A DNA stretch of 64,000 bases from Cadophora sp. MPI-SDFR-AT-0126 (GCA_020747065.1 JAGMVK010000026.1:62001-126000), one strand, 5' to 3'. Positions 37,076 to 49,671 are shown, counted from the first letter of the stretch. The notes: generated from the letters alone by a model not told the origin. Program-made: numbers and translations.

Positions 37076-38590
37076 AATTTCAATATCTATCTGTGCCCTC
37101 AACTTGTATCTTTTTAAATTGTTGATGATCTAATTCAATTGATATGTGATCAAGCTAATCATGTTCCAACATCGATGCAAAGAACCTACAGTGACAGAAA
37201 GCCAGTTCATAAGGGAAGATCCTACACTCTAGGTCAATACTGATAAGCTCCTTGCGGTCTGTACCTCACCATTTTCCTCCTCTACTCCCACTCCCACTAC
37301 CCAAACTTTATATCATTGATTCAACTACGTTTTTGGTATATTCCAGCTACGTTGTCATTCCTCCACGTCTCCTCCACCTCCTTCCTCGTTCAGCATTCCG
37401 CTCTATTGCTTCTTTACTTTTGATTCAGGTAGATGAGACGGTTTGGTTATTATCATCAACCATAAAATCTACCTTTCGCAATCAATTCACCCAATCACTC
37501 CGCAGCACTCACGAGTTCCATCAGCCTGCCCATCCGCTAGTATAAGATCACGATAGCTGCGTCTCTAACACTCGCAGTTCCACGGCCCGGCCAAGGCCGC
37601 TGAAGAATGAAACAATGCCATAGTCGCGTAGGTGAGGGACATCTTCCTTTCCATAGCTAGTCCCGGCACCTTCCACTTCAGGCGCGGAAAATAAGTTGAT
37701 AAGAGCCACGAACCTGGTCCGGTAGGATCCGAGAAACCAGTATTTTCACGGGATCCGCGCGACGCTCAAAAAAGGCTGATATGGCGTCTACATCGTATTA
37801 GCACGTTTTGTTGAACGTTACCAAAGTCCCCCCAAATTTCTCCAGCAATAAACAAGCCGAAACCTCATGGAGAGATCGCAAATTTGCCTGATTTTCAGAG
37901 AACAATAAATAAGTCTCCATTTTCCGGACGTGTCACTTTTCGCTATGAAAACACAGAGTCAGCGATCATCGGAAAGAGCTACTGAGCGAATCATTAGCTC
38001 AGGTCACGATCTCCCTCTAGCTTAGTACATTCAAGCTTAAACTGCGTGGCCTGCGTCTGAAATATATTGGTTCAACCCATGCCTCCGGCGCTAGGCCAGA
38101 AATATCCATCCAAACCAGTGGGGGTATGGCACATCTTTGTTGACCCCCCTGTCTTGGCCCCTCGCTTCCTTATGCCAAGCGAGCTGGCGAGATTGAAGCT
38201 CCTGGTTGTGGAGCCCGAGCGGAACAAGACTTGCGTGGCTGTTCTTGGCGGATTATCTTATCTTTTTCTCCATCTTTATCTTTTCCCTTTACAGTACAGT
38301 ACCATGAAATTTGACCGAGGTGAGGTGGAAGAAAAGCGGATTGGTGTGATTGTTTTCTGAGAATTGTGGAATTACATTTCGCACTTTTCCTGGTTCTGGG
38401 ATGAGATTGATTCTCCATCCATATAGTGCTAATTCCCGAGACCCAGGTAGGAATTCGATAGCAATTAATTCTTCCGTTTGGTATCTCCGATGTGGTTCCA
38501 TCACGACGATAAATACATTGGCTCTGCTCACGAACGAGGCAACCCCTCCTTGCTTTCACCTTTTCGTTGACATACATTCTTTGCTTCATC
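37076..38590. other. Intergenic region upstream of the pectin lyase gene
   Basis: About 1.5 kb. No supported gene; one open frame at 37252-37545 is low-complexity and not protein-like. It marks the right boundary of the palindrome-bearing region. Confidence 0.5.
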
Positions 38591-39934
38591 ATGAAGTCCT
38601 TCACGCTTTTTTCGACAGTTGTTGCTGCTTATGTCGGCTTTGCTCGTGCACTTCTGGTCACTGGAGCTGCTGAAGGTTTTGCAAAAGGTGTTACTGGTGG
38701 CGGGGTAAGAATATCTCTTTGTTGTTCAGGGGTCTGACTAAACGAAACAGTCGGCCACACCCGTCTATCCCAGCACAATTGCCGAGTTGGTCAGCTATCT
38801 CGGGTCTTCATCACCGCAAGTGATCGTTCTCACCAAGACGTAAGCGTCGAACTTTCCAACTCAATCTTGTAGTAACTGACGATTCAAGGTTCGACTTCAC
38901 TGGATCTCAAGGCACAACCACTGGCTCGGGATGCTCCCCATGGGGTACTGCCTCCGGCTGCCAGCAGGCCATCAATAAAGACAATTGGTGCACAAACTAT
39001 GAGCCGAGTGCACCCACAACTACCATGACCTAGTCAGTCTTACCCCTCATTACTTCCACAATACCACACTGACAACATAGCAGTGACAATGCTGGTGTTC
39101 TAGGTATCACTGTCGCATCGGATAAGACTCTGCTTGGTCAAGGATCTTCCGGAGTCATCAAGGGCCGAGGTCTTCGAATGGTCTCTGGAGTCAAGAACAT
39201 CATCATCCAGTAAGCCAACCACTGGCTTCCATTTCATAATTCAAGCTGACAGGACCAGAAATATCTTCATCACTAATATCAACCCCAAGTATGTCTGGGG
39301 AGGTGATGCCATCACCATCAACAATGCAGACATGATCTGGATCGACCACGTTACCACCTCCTTGATCGGCCGTCAACACATCGTCCTCGGAACCAGCGCC
39401 TCCAACCGTGTCACCCTGTCTAACAACTACATCAATGGTGTCACTCCCTACTCAGCAACCTGCGACGGATACCACTACTGGGGCATCTACCTCGACGGCT
39501 CCAACGACCTGGTCACCATGAAAGGAAACTACATCTACCACACCTCCGGCCGCTCACCAAAGGTCGCAGGAAACACCCTCCTCCACGCCGTCAACAACTA
39601 CTGGTACGACAGCAGCGGACACGCCTTTGAGATCGACGCTGGTGCATACATCGTCGCAGAGGGCAACGTCTTCCAGAACATCCCTACTGTTGCCGAGTCT
39701 CCGATCAGCGGCAAGGTCTTCTCTGCGCCAAGTACTTCTGCCAATGCTGCCTGCTCGGCATACTTGGGACACACATGCCAGTTGAATGGCTTTGGAAGCT
39801 CTGGCACCTTTAGCCAGAGTGATACCAGCTTCTTCTCTAATTTCGCAGGAAAGAATATCGCCAGTGCTGCTGCTTACACCACAGTTGTCTCAAGCGTCAA
39901 TGCAAATGCTGGGTATGGAAAGGTCGCTTATTAG
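38591..39934 (+). CDS. Secreted pectin lyase, polysaccharide lyase family 1
   Basis: Five exons: 38591-38704, 38751-38839, 38889-39032, 39084-39209, 39253-39934, giving 1155 nt and 384 aa, the normal size for fungal pectin lyases. The signal peptide is [20 protein letters not shown]. The beta-helix core shows [40 protein letters not shown], and [21 protein letters not shown] with the arginine expected at the active site, then [17 protein letters not shown]. The enzyme cleaves methyl-esterified pectin by beta-elimination in plant cell walls. It indicates a plant-associated lifestyle. There is no palindrome near it, so it is probably not part of the neighbouring cluster. Confidence 0.93.
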
Positions 39935-40852
39935 GACAGTACCTGATGGGTTGTTACAGGGCAAAGTTTCCCTGCAGTGAAGTCGGAATTGCTAAAACTT
40001 GATTCTTTGTACATATTTTCACTTCTTCGTATATGATTTCAATTCAATCCCTGATGAACCAATCCATACATTTCAACTGAGCAATTTTTTACCTCCTTTA
40101 TGTTCGACAATTCCGACAATTCGATTTATAGTACGCTTTGAAGTGTGCAGACAACGCTAGCTAGGTCAGCCTCTCGTCGAAAAGGACTCCACGGAGAGTA
40201 GACAATTCGATAGCGAGATTCAAAACACAAAATCTGCCTAATTTCCATCATTATGGCGACAGTTTGTTCTCTGTTCGTGAGTAGTCTCTTAAGGTGTTTA
40301 GTTTCACGCCAAAAAGCAACGAATGCCTGTGGCAACTTTTTCCTACGCCGCTACAAAATTCAAAGCCTAAAATCAGAGGATGTCTTTCCAATACACCCAG
40401 CATCACTTTAGATATTTTAAATTTGAATACAATGAACAGAAATGCTGAGGCACCGTGTTGGGCTCAGGGCGTTACACGTGATGCTTACAAGTCGGGCGCC
40501 GGAGCGCCGCCACTTGGGCAGCAAGGCGACAGAGCTCCTCAACCTCATCCCCTCAAGTGCGCTCAAACGATTTCTCCTCCAGTACTTACACAACGTGGAA
40601 CTTTTTCAAACACATGTATTTTCCTAACTAAAAGTTGATTTTGATGCATCCAAATGGAGGTCTGAATCCTTCAATTCGGCGCACCTAACCGACACTTCTC
40701 AGCCTCATATCAGCAAGACAGCTTACGCTCAGAAAACTGAGGAGATTTTGAGAAGTTGAATCCATACTTTGATATGAGACAGTAAACTGCTCGACTTCAA
40801 GAGCATTTCACGCACGGCAGAAGAAAGCTGGATCTACCCTACCGCATGAACG
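39935..40852. other. Intergenic region between pectin lyase and the 2EXR gene
   Basis: About 900 bp with no gene that I can support. Confidence 0.5.
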
Positions 40853-41761
40853 ATGTCCTTCCCTGTCTTCTCACAAATGCCTCGGAGACCACACCCGCCG
40901 TTGAACTCATGCTCACAAGACACTCTGTCCTTCGCACAGGCTTCAATCCCTACATTACATCCACCATCTCCAGCTGAATCCACTCCATCGCATGATTCCT
41001 CAGAAAAATCATTCACACTCTTCCCTCTCCTTCCAATCGAGCTCCAACTCCACATCTGGGCACACACCCTCAACGAACGACGCATAATTCCCATATACAG
41101 CGCCCCATTCACTCACGTGTCCCGTTGTGCCCTGATACGCTTCCTTTGGTCCTCATCCGGACCTCAGCACATCGAAGTGCCGACCAAACCCCTCCCGAAC
41201 TTGAAATCAGCGCCATATGTATGCAAAGCAACGTACGACATTTATAAACGTACGTTTGCAAATTTGACACTTATGCGAAGCGATCGGAAAATGGTATCTG
41301 TGAAGTTCAATCCCAGACAAGACGTAGTGTTCTTCAAAATGGGACTGAGCAGTAAAATGCACACATATTTATCGCTAGAAGCTTTCGTCAGATTCCAGCC
41401 AGATGCAGCGAAGTGTTTGAGGAAGATCGCGGTTGAGACGATTGGGGAGGTGGAAGATTTCGCGCCCATGTTGAATGGGTTTGAGATGTTGGAGGAGCTG
41501 GTTATTGTCCTGCCGGCTGTGAGGGAGATTGATGGGATGTCGAATCTTACTGATGTGGCAGGAAATGAAGATGGTTGCGATCAGAGGGCTTGGGAATTGG
41601 GGCTGACGATTGGAAGAATATCTAAGACGGATGAGCTGAAGAAGATGGTTGAGGAGGTAGTTGTCGGTGAAATGGAGAAATTGAAAACCGATACATGGAA
41701 CGATTGGAAACTTCCAAGTGTGAAGGTTGTGGAGAGCTGGGAGGATGTTTTGGGTGTATGA
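40853..41761 (+). CDS. 2EXR-domain protein of unknown function
   Basis: A single exon of 302 aa with an ATG at 40853. After a Pro/Ser-rich N-terminus of about 50 residues comes FTLFPLLPIELQLHIWAHTL, which fits the fungal 2EXR (F-box-like) motif. PYVCKATYDIYKRTFANLTL and the later VFFKMGLSSKMHTYLSLEAF belong to the same family layout. 2EXR proteins are abundant in Leotiomycetes and Sordariomycetes and are of unknown role. Nothing in the neighbours suggests a pathway. Confidence 0.8.
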   Translation: MSFPVFSQMPRRPHPPLNSCSQDTLSFAQASIPTLHPPSPAESTPSHDSSEKSFTLFPLLPIELQLHIWAHTLNERRIIPIYSAPFTHVSRCALIRFLWSSSGPQHIEVPTKPLPNLKSAPYVCKATYDIYKRTFANLTLMRSDRKMVSVKFNPRQDVVFFKMGLSSKMHTYLSLEAFVRFQPDAAKCLRKIAVETIGEVEDFAPMLNGFEMLEELVIVLPAVREIDGMSNLTDVAGNEDGCDQRAWELGLTIGRISKTDELKKMVEEVVVGEMEKLKTDTWNDWKLPSVKVVESWEDVLGV

Positions 41762-41960
41762 AATGTTCGTTACGTATTAGCTCGACACAGCTGGGGCACG
41801 GGGAAATTAGAATTACTGCATTGAAGAACCCTTATACCCATCGTTGTACCATCTTAAAAATCTCGCAAGAAAATTCCTTGATTGTTCTGTCTCAACTCTT
41901 ATTCGAGAGACTTAGGATGCCAGCGCTTCTAAACTTGCTCCTCAATGTTCTTCAAGGGAT

Positions 41961-43416
41961 TCAAAGATCACCATCTTCTTCCGTCTCACTTTCTGTCTCA
42001 TCTCCGTCTACTGGTTGAGTCTTGCTCACCCCCTTTCCCTTTCGTGTATTCGCGCGAGCTGGAACGTTTGGTGCCGCTCCTTGTCCTCGTCCATCAACTC
42101 CTCGTTGTCTACCTCCGGCTCGTCCAGTGCCTCTAACTCTAGTGGTTCCCCTGCCTCTAATAGCTCCTCTGCCTCGTCCGCTGGAAATTCCTCCTCGTGT
42201 ATTGAGATTCGTGCGCCCAAGTTTAGTCGCTTGGTCGTTTGCCTGTCCTCCTACACTTTGCTGAACAGCAGGTCCGGCATTGCCTGCGAGTGCGGGATTA
42301 ACTTGTACGAGAGCAGCACTCAAGTTATCCCAAGCTCTCTCCATAGCCGTAACATGGCGCTTATCTCTGTCTTCCTCGTCTTTGGTCTGCTGTCTAGACC
42401 TACCGAGTCTCTCCTGAAGACTCACGTTCTCTCGATTAAGTCTCCTGATGTAGCTGTAAACTCTCTGTGGATCGCTGTTGACTGCTGCTTGGAGGTCTGC
42501 TGGAGAACCGAACATGTAGCCGGGAGGTGGTGTGGGACTGCGCGCGGAGAATGGTTGAGGGTCTGGCTGGGGCACGGCAGCTGAGGGTGTTGCTGCAAGC
42601 GCATCGGGAAAGAGTAGGACTTGAGGAGTGTTGCTTGGCTGCTTAGCCGTTGTGTCGTATGAGAATAGCATGCCTCGAGTGGCACGGTCAGTGTTGCCGA
42701 ATGGGCTTCTGACATGGTCTGGTTCAAAAGGGGTTTGTACTGGATATGTCGGAGCCGGAGAAGGAAGGTAGGGACCTTGTCCATTCATATGATCTCTAGT
42801 TGTACTTGAAGAGGAAGAGGCGGTGGGATGCTGGTAATATGGACCAGTCGGAGGAGAGAGATATGAATTGCCTTCATTGCAGTTTTCGTCTGGAAAGGCA
42901 TATCCCGAGAATGGGGAGAGGCTCGCTTGGTTATAATTGGGAGCCGAAGATGTGCGACCATGAGAAGAAGGTCCAAGAGCAGGAGGGCTGAGAGAATGAC
43001 CCGCATATGCAAAAGACGGGGATCGCTGCGATGGAGGAGAGAAGTGACTGCCAGGAGGTGATGAACGGCCCATTCGTGTTGGAGGAGGGCCAGGATGAGA
43101 ATAACCAACCATCAAGCGAGTATCCATGCTCATGCCCTCAAACGACCTTGTTTGTGTGGAATCAGCTTCTTGTCTGAGAATATTCCCGAACATTGTTGGG
43201 ATGTTTTCATTTGCTCGTCTTGGGCCATCGTTGATTCGAAAGGTGTAAGAAGGAGGATTTCGTGGCGGCATTGGCTGTGTTGAGTTTAAGGCGTTATTCT
43301 GCCTACGAGACGACAAAGTTCGAGTCTGTGGGCCCCGAGCGGATCTGTCTGTGTCAGTAACAGATAATCAAAGCAGGAGAGGGTTCTTACCGTCCAAGTT
43401 GCTGGCTGCTATACAT
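41961..43416 (-). CDS. Uncharacterised low-complexity protein with a C-terminal RG-rich region
   Basis: A 26-nt first exon (43416-43391) and a long second exon (43344-41961) give 1410 nt and 469 aa; the short exon supplies the only good ATG. The first 300 residues are rich in Ser, Pro, Tyr and Gln and probably disordered. A short predicted coiled coil (YIRRLNRENVSLQERLGRSR) follows. The tail has an RGG-like region (GRGRGAIRGRG, RGTGRAGGRQRG), then a Lys-rich and an acidic end (DETESETEEDGDL). RGG regions often bind RNA and are methylated on arginine, so an RNA-related nuclear or granule role is possible. I do not recognise an orthologue. Confidence 0.75.
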
Positions 43417-43645
43417 CTTGAATGGCGTCGAAATGCTTGAAAGATGAGAAGTAATCTAGCTCAAGATATTAAATAGTGCTCAAATAAATGAGCTGTGGTA
43501 TGACTGATTTGGTTCTGTTGGTTTCTGGTGTTCGGTGCTCATCTGTGTATTTATAGTCGATATAAACAAGCTCGTTTATGTTTACTACCTCAAATTGATT
43601 GGCCATCATCACGCGCCGCGCGACGTGCGACAAAGGTGCGTTGCT

Positions 43646-45409
43646 TCACTTGAGCCAGCTCAGAAGTTCCTGAAATGAAGTTTCTGCATCAATACAAATC
43701 CCGGGTTGCGAATGAACTGGGTTGAAGTGAAAGCTTTGAGGGGATGTGCTTTCAAAGGTCACTTTCAAGTCAAACTGGCCCATGCTTGTCGCAGTGTCAC
43801 CAAGTTTCGTGTCCGCTGTTGTGACGCCAGAATAGCCTGTGTCCGTCAAAAATATATGAGTCAGTGGTCGAGAGGTCATTGTCTTGGCGACATTTGCTAG
43901 TGATTCTCTTTGCTCCTTCCAATGGGAGACCTGGGGATAATGTGCTAATATCCAATCTTCTGATCGAGCCAAGAGTTTGTCTACGATGGTTGTACGTAGA
44001 TCAATGAACTGGTCATTAGCCTTTTGTGCTCCAAGGACGTGAGACAGAGTGGTAAAAGCAGAACGATTATGCTCAGGAGTCCCCGCCGTTCTGAGTGCGC
44101 GCAGTGCATCTCTCAACTCAATGGCTGATATGGTCAAGATTACCCGACCCAGATCGGTTCTCGATTTCTTAGGACGAGCCCTCCGATTAGCCATAGCCTT
44201 GATTGAGAGTGAGGCAATAGAGTCTGCTAGATCTTGTGTGACTTTCGAATTAAAGGACACAGCAAAGCAAATATCTCTGATATCCGCGGCGATAGTCGAT
44301 TCTGGAGATGTATCTTCCAAGTCCAAGTGGTAGGCAATGTGATGTATCAAAAGGGTGTTACAGAGAAGCTCGGGGATCATAGAATAATCGGTAGGAACTG
44401 CATCACGGCAACAATGGCGAGTCAGACCAAGGAGGCCAAACACGTTATCGCGTGGGTCCTCACACTGAGACCCTTTGAATTGTAATGTCAGATCCGCAAG
44501 TGGTGAAGCTAGACCAGGTTCTGCATCCCGGTGAAATGCTGCTTGACCGAGTCGGAATGGAGCCGAGCAAGTGATAGAGAATTGATACGAGACATGTAAG
44601 CAAGCTTTCAAGTTGTTGAAAATATAGCGTAGTGACTGCCACAACACGTAATGTGGTCCACATTGTATGTGAACGGATTTCGAGAGGAGGATTTCTTGGA
44701 TGATCCACAGCCGCGACCAATACCTGCGACGGCACAAAGACTCGAGGCTGTCGAGTTCCCTCCTGTCTTGTTCCGACAGAATACTTGGCGGTGTGTTCTT
44801 CCCCTGATCTAAGTTTGCCCTAGTGATGAAGTTCATAGCCGGCCCACAATCCTCCACTCCTAGATCCGGGCCTATCTCTGGCATTCCAACCCATGCGATG
44901 CAGCGACTGGCCGAGTGGTAGATATAATCCATCCGAGATACCTGGTAGTTTCTCTCTTCCGTATCGGTTTGGTTGATACATATTGCATCTATCCAAAGTA
45001 TTCTGGGTTCGTCGTCTAGTTGCAGATGACGCAGAGCCCACCAAAGATTCTCCCGAACTGGAATATCAACGCCGTCCAGGTCGATGAGGAGTTCTGGCAA
45101 AACAGGACCCCATTCATAAGACAGCGCCTCATACGAATCAGCGACCAGTGTCTGAGTCTTGAGTTGGCATCTAATTTTGTCTCCTGACACTGAGCGGGGC
45201 TGAAGATGGACAAGACGAATCACAAGTTCACCAGGAACTCCATTCTGCTTGGTTAAAGCTGGGGTGGACGAGCTTTCTTTCTGATGGGCGACAACAGATA
45301 GGGGGAATGTGGAAGTGGCTTGTCTTCTGGGGTTACGGATACTCCTCAGCCAGCTTATCCTCTTCCCCTTCTGTCGGCCCTTGTGGGTTTGTTGGTAAGA
45401 ATCTGCCAT
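43646..45409 (-). CDS. Heterokaryon incompatibility (HET) domain protein
   Basis: A single exon of 587 aa; the ATG at 45409 is the first in the open frame, which continues upstream without ATG. After a basic N-terminus of about 90 aa comes the HET domain: DSYEALSYEWGP (about residue 92), RILWIDAICINQTDTEERNYQV, and YWSRLWIIQEILLS. The C-terminal half contains FKGSQCEDPRDNVFGLLGL, common in this HET subgroup, and then a region of unknown function. Such proteins mediate or amplify incompatibility-type cell death. It lacks a visible sensor domain. Confidence 0.9.
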   Translation of the reverse strand: MADSYQQTHKGRQKGKRISWLRSIRNPRRQATSTFPLSVVAHQKESSSTPALTKQNGVPGELVIRLVHLQPRSVSGDKIRCQLKTQTLVADSYEALSYEWGPVLPELLIDLDGVDIPVRENLWWALRHLQLDDEPRILWIDAICINQTDTEERNYQVSRMDYIYHSASRCIAWVGMPEIGPDLGVEDCGPAMNFITRANLDQGKNTPPSILSEQDRRELDSLESLCRRRYWSRLWIIQEILLSKSVHIQCGPHYVLWQSLRYIFNNLKACLHVSYQFSITCSAPFRLGQAAFHRDAEPGLASPLADLTLQFKGSQCEDPRDNVFGLLGLTRHCCRDAVPTDYSMIPELLCNTLLIHHIAYHLDLEDTSPESTIAADIRDICFAVSFNSKVTQDLADSIASLSIKAMANRRARPKKSRTDLGRVILTISAIELRDALRALRTAGTPEHNRSAFTTLSHVLGAQKANDQFIDLRTTIVDKLLARSEDWILAHYPQVSHWKEQRESLANVAKTMTSRPLTHIFLTDTGYSGVTTADTKLGDTATSMGQFDLKVTFESTSPQSFHFNPVHSQPGICIDAETSFQELLSWLK

Positions 45410-46158
45410 CTTTGAAGTCGCCAATGGAGAAATCTTCTGCTTCGACTGAGCACGAAGTTCAGGACGAAGAGCATGCGATAAAAGCACTTGGATGACTAGA
45501 GTTCTCAAATGCTATCAAGTTCATCATGTGTGAACTATTCCTGTGAAATGTTTTGCAATTGGGAAAGCCGAGATCTTTGTCAGTTGTCGTTGATCTGCTG
45601 AGTAAGCAGTGCTGGTGCAACCAACAGCAGCCAACAGCAAGGCACCAAGCTGGCAGGGGTCTGGTCCAATCCAATAAACGGTAATAAGAACATCCTCATC
45701 CCAAGGAGAGGGAGACTAGCTGGGTATAAGTTTAAGCATCTGAGGCTGGAGCAATATAGATGCAGAAAATAATTGTATCCATTGTATGAAAAAAAGGCAA
45801 GCGATTGGCATTATGTTTTGGCCTCCTCTCTGTTGTCATGATCGTCGCTCCCGAACGTAAACTGCTTACATGGCCAAACGTGAATCTAAACCAAATTGCA
45901 TGTCATACCTGCCAGCTGAGATCCGTACCGTTGCGTGGTGAGCGGCGAAGTGTATATCTGGCAGGACGAAGTTTGCGTGGTGACGGGGTGACATACCGAG
46001 ACACTGAAATCACGGACGGACGGAGCTAGCTTACTTGCCCCATGAGCAACCCGCTATGAGTGCGTTTTGCTGAATGTAACAATCACATCCACGATGGCTA
46101 GAAAGACAAAATAAAACAGATTGCAGACATCCTTTGGGTATCAATCATAATTCGTTAA
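45410..46158. other. Intergenic region upstream of the HET gene
   Basis: About 750 bp without a supported gene. Confidence 0.5.
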
Positions 46159-48089
46159 TCATTTGCCCTCAATCTGCGTTGAGCACATAGCAATCCGATC
46201 TCCCAAAAGCTGCAAATCCATCTTAGACCCTCCGACATGGGCTAAGCTTTCCGCACTTGGGTCCAAAATTTTCAGTCCCTTTTCTTGAGCCGTCCTCAGA
46301 GGTCCCAAGTAGATCTCTTCCACGACGCCCATCATGCCAGCTGGCACAAGATGAGAATATGTCTTTCCACCAATGAAATAAAGGAAGTTGACCACAGCCA
46401 TATGAAACGGAAATGATTGCTCCAGCTCTTCAAGTAGCTCCTCGTCCGACGCATCTGCCAGTGGCGAAGTATCTGGAAACAAATATGGCTGTGCAGCTGC
46501 AAGAGCAGCTGTAGAAGCAAACACATTTTCTGATCCCCGGGATTGAGCAGTAATGATTTCTTCCTTCAGCCAAGAGACTGCCGATCCTTTCAAGGACTCG
46601 TAGGGGCAGTGCTCTAGAGTATCAGAAATGAATGTCAGTCGCAGTCGATCCATTGGATGTGCATGTAGAATTGAAGATGTGAGAACATGCGCAGCATATC
46701 GTAAGGTCGGAGAGGGTGTATTGGCGGAAAGTAGAGAGATTGATTGGAGATGTTGCAGGAAATCCTCGTCTTCGAGTGGTCCCGCAACGAAACTGTTAGT
46801 ATTCTCAAGCCAAAGCCCTAGCGCCAAAACGGCATCAATAACTCCAGTTTCTTCGCTTCCAATCGTACCAGGTCCACCGGTGCCAATAAAATGCTGGATA
46901 AGCTTCGCATGATCAGGGAAGATCGTGAGCTTCGGTGGGGCAATCTTCGACTCAAACAAAACCGAAGAGAATATGGACGAGGTTATGAGGAAGAGTGAGC
47001 CCGCTTGAGAAAGTGGTATCTCGCCAGGGGAGGTTGGATATTCCGTCTCGTACTCTGCAGGATGCGAGTCGGTTCTGTATATAGCATCGAAGAGGGTCGC
47101 CAAATCGGATAGACCCAAATCTCGAGAGAGAGCCTAAGAATGTTAGATGCCTGAGATGGTCTGTAGGGGGGTTGTAGGAGGGTAAAATGGCCTACAAAGA
47201 CATCCGTTTGCACAGAAGCCCCCGTAGGTCATGAGTCCATAAGGACAGAACTTACGACTAATTGGCCAACGATGGCTGTTCTTGTAACGAGTGCTGGATC
47301 GTCCTTGTATGTTTCTCCCAAGCTCTTTCTTACTGGAACAATCATATGAGGGTCAAAATGTTCTTGTAATCTGGCAGCCCATTCCAATGTATTCGTGTTG
47401 ATATATTCCTCCAAAACATGTGTAATAAAAGATTGCAGAAGCTTCTGTTGAATCGCTGCTTCTGCCGGGTCTTCATCTTGTGCTTCTGGGTCGGGTGCTA
47501 AAGGACCAGAGGAGCTACTTGTGGTAACTTGTATATTCAAGCTTGACTTGCGGCCTGGCAGAGAAGGGCGTTTCTTGCCTGAGATTGTGTGCACGAAGGA
47601 GATGACTGCGAGTGTTGCTTCGTTCGAGGGGCGGTAGGAGGCGAGAATTGCCATGAGCGAAGTTGACAGAAATCTAGATGGGTTTTTCGTCTTGATTCGA
47701 GGATGGAGTATAGCAAGAAGGTTGACTAGCGTGCAGAACTTGTCTGTCGAAGAAGGTTCTGATCCAGCTTTCTTCTCCTCCTCGCCCTCCTCGTCCGGAT
47801 CCTCGTCGAGATCTAACAACTGCATAGACTCTGTAACCTTCAGAACAACCTCTCTCGGGTTTCCAAGTCGAGCGATTGTATCGAGACATTTCTGCGAGCC
47901 CAGCATAGGGAGTAGGAGGTGGATCAAGTCCCAACCTATACTCTGTGTTAACTCGGCATCTTGGAGGATATCATTCAAAGTTGGGAGAATCTCAGGAGAC
48001 ATATGGGTTTCGAGGATCGTGAGGTAGGTAATAGGATCCGTCACTGGAGGCAGGCTCTCGGTGATTGCTTTGATTGTGTAGTCTGCCAT
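46159..48089 (-). CDS. Yap1-binding-protein-like (Ybp1/glomulin-type helical repeat) protein
   Basis: Two exons, 48089-47256 and 47133-46159, with a 122-bp intron, give 1809 nt and 602 aa. The start MADYTIKAITESLPPVTDP and the all-helical, repeat-like character match the fungal Yap1-binding protein family (DUF1760, related to glomulin/ALF4). In yeast, Ybp1 helps the peroxidase Hyr1/Gpx3 oxidise and activate the Yap1 transcription factor; the related Ybp2 is a kinetochore protein. The acidic linker (DLDEDPDEEGEEEKK) sits about residue 95. I assign the family by eye with moderate confidence. It is likely a conserved housekeeping gene in an otherwise variable region. Confidence 0.75.
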
Positions 48090-48661
48090 GGTGATGTTGC
48101 TTCTTGAAGTTGGAGATGTTGAGGCTGAAGAAGTTGGAAGCCTCTTCAGCCCCGCGATGATGGAACGCGAGGCTGAGAATCACGTGCGCAGGTGCTTTTG
48201 TTTACCTCGAGATGCGTCCCAAAAGCAAGCAATGGTAAAGAAACTTTGAATATTCGGCGGTAAGTTCTTCTCCACCACACCAGTACGATCCGTACACTAT
48301 ACCACTCTTGTCGCTTCATTGTTATAAATCGACGCTATTTTCTCACTGTCGGTACCCCATTCCAAATGCTCAATTCATAAGGACTGCTATCCTCTTCCGC
48401 TCCTCTCTCTATGTGTCATTCGCAATCAATATCCCGGATCATTAAACATACGAGACCGATCGATATCTTGTCTCGACGGGCAAAGTCACTTTCTTTCTTT
48501 AAAAACGGTGAGAAAGGCTATTCGCTGACCAACACCTTCTGCTAATCAACAAAGACTCCTCTTCCGTACAATTGACCTCATTGCTTCCTCCTCGAAACCC
48601 CAATCTCTCACCAAGAACCACGCATCCCCTCTCGAGGATCTCTTTCAAGACAGTACGAACA
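48090..48661. other. Divergent promoter between the Ybp1-like and CMD-like genes
   Basis: About 570 bp, C/T-rich near the right-hand gene as is common upstream of fungal start codons. No gene is seen. Confidence 0.5.
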
Positions 48662-49533
48662 ATGGGAACCACTCATGAACCCAGACAGGAGGGAGCAGTA
48701 GCTCTATTCGAGGCGATCGAGAAAAAATTCCCGCACAAGACAGCCGGCGAAGATGCATGGTACTTGGTCGTTGTACGTCGGCAGATATCTCTTCCGTGAC
48801 CTGCGGCGACTGATACCTGCCAGCTTTCCGCCCTCGTGGGAGTCGAGCCTGAACACGCTGCATACCTCTATACATATCTCATCAACAAGCCCCAATTCTT
48901 GACACCCGAATCTCGGCAAGCATTGGTACGTCGACTTCGAGAAGCTTTAGTCAAGAATGTTGCTTTGCAAGGAGTCTGCAAACCTCTCGAATCTTTGTTC
49001 TCAATTGCAAAAATAGAGCGGCAGGAGGACAAGGATTACACATTCTCGAGGTACGGCACATGTACAAATATAGTGTGACATTCATTGATACTTGATGGCA
49101 GAGAGAAATGGCAGACTGGAGCAGACACAATAGAGAGGGGGAACACATGGCTCAACACTCTCTACAAAGGCAACTTGTCTACACCCACAAGTCACTTTGC
49201 TGCCCACAAGGACTTCGAATATATATCCCGCCAAATAACCTACGGGTTCTACCTCTCCGACCATACCATCCTGAAGCCTGTTGAGACGGAGCTGGTCACA
49301 TTGACAGGAATAATGATACAAAACCTTCCATTGGAGACAGCCTGGCATTTGCGCGGTACCAGAAGAGTGGGCGTCAGTATTGAGGATGTTGAAATTATCC
49401 AGCAATGCGTAAGTTTTCACATTGATGTTGTTGAAGGCCCGCCTAACGGCTCCAGATCGAGATGGTGGCCGAGTATGGCGGCGCAAAGCTGCATAAAATA
49501 CCTCGGGTTACAGATGTAGAGCACGAGGTCTAG
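48662..49533 (+). CDS. Carboxymuconolactone decarboxylase/AhpD-like protein
   Basis: Four exons: 48662-48772, 48824-49050, 49102-49408, 49456-49533, giving 723 nt and 240 aa. The ATG at 48662 has an ACAATGGG context. The mostly helical sequence (LSALVGVEPEHAAYLYTYLI, RRLREALVKNVALQGVCKPL, EKWQTGADTIERGNTWLNTL) fits the fungal CMD-like family, whose members belong to the AhpD-like fold. I do not see the classic Cys-x-x-Cys peroxidase motif, so a peroxidase role is not supported. The function of these fungal proteins is unknown. Confidence 0.7.
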
Positions 49534-49671
49534 GTCATATTGAGATCGACTGTCATCAGTGTCGAGGACTTCCATACAAGCGTAGATTTTAAGACGTAGA
49601 TCCGTAAACTCCAAGAACAATCCTTTCGTTGGTTTAACAGGCGCATTGTTATTCTTTAGAACAATTGACAT
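49417..49671 (-). CDS. Short open frame resembling the start of an F-box/2EXR-like protein
   Basis: An 84-codon frame opens with ATG at 49671 and contains KGLFLEFTDLRLKIYACMEV, which resembles the 'LP-ELR-KIY' helix of fungal F-box-like/2EXR proteins. It then runs through the last exon of the gene on the other strand. It is most likely a fragment of a decayed gene, or a chance frame. No downstream exon was found. Confidence 0.25.
   Translation of the reverse strand: MSIVLKNNNAPVKPTKGLFLEFTDLRLKIYACMEVLDTDDSRSQYDLDLVLYICNPRYFMQLCAAILGHHLDLEPLGGPSTTSM

Noticed and set aside
40187..40194. TCCACGGA, a relaxed variant of the cluster palindrome
   Set aside because: It is not a perfect palindrome, lies outside the cluster and is not near a start codon; such variants are expected by chance.
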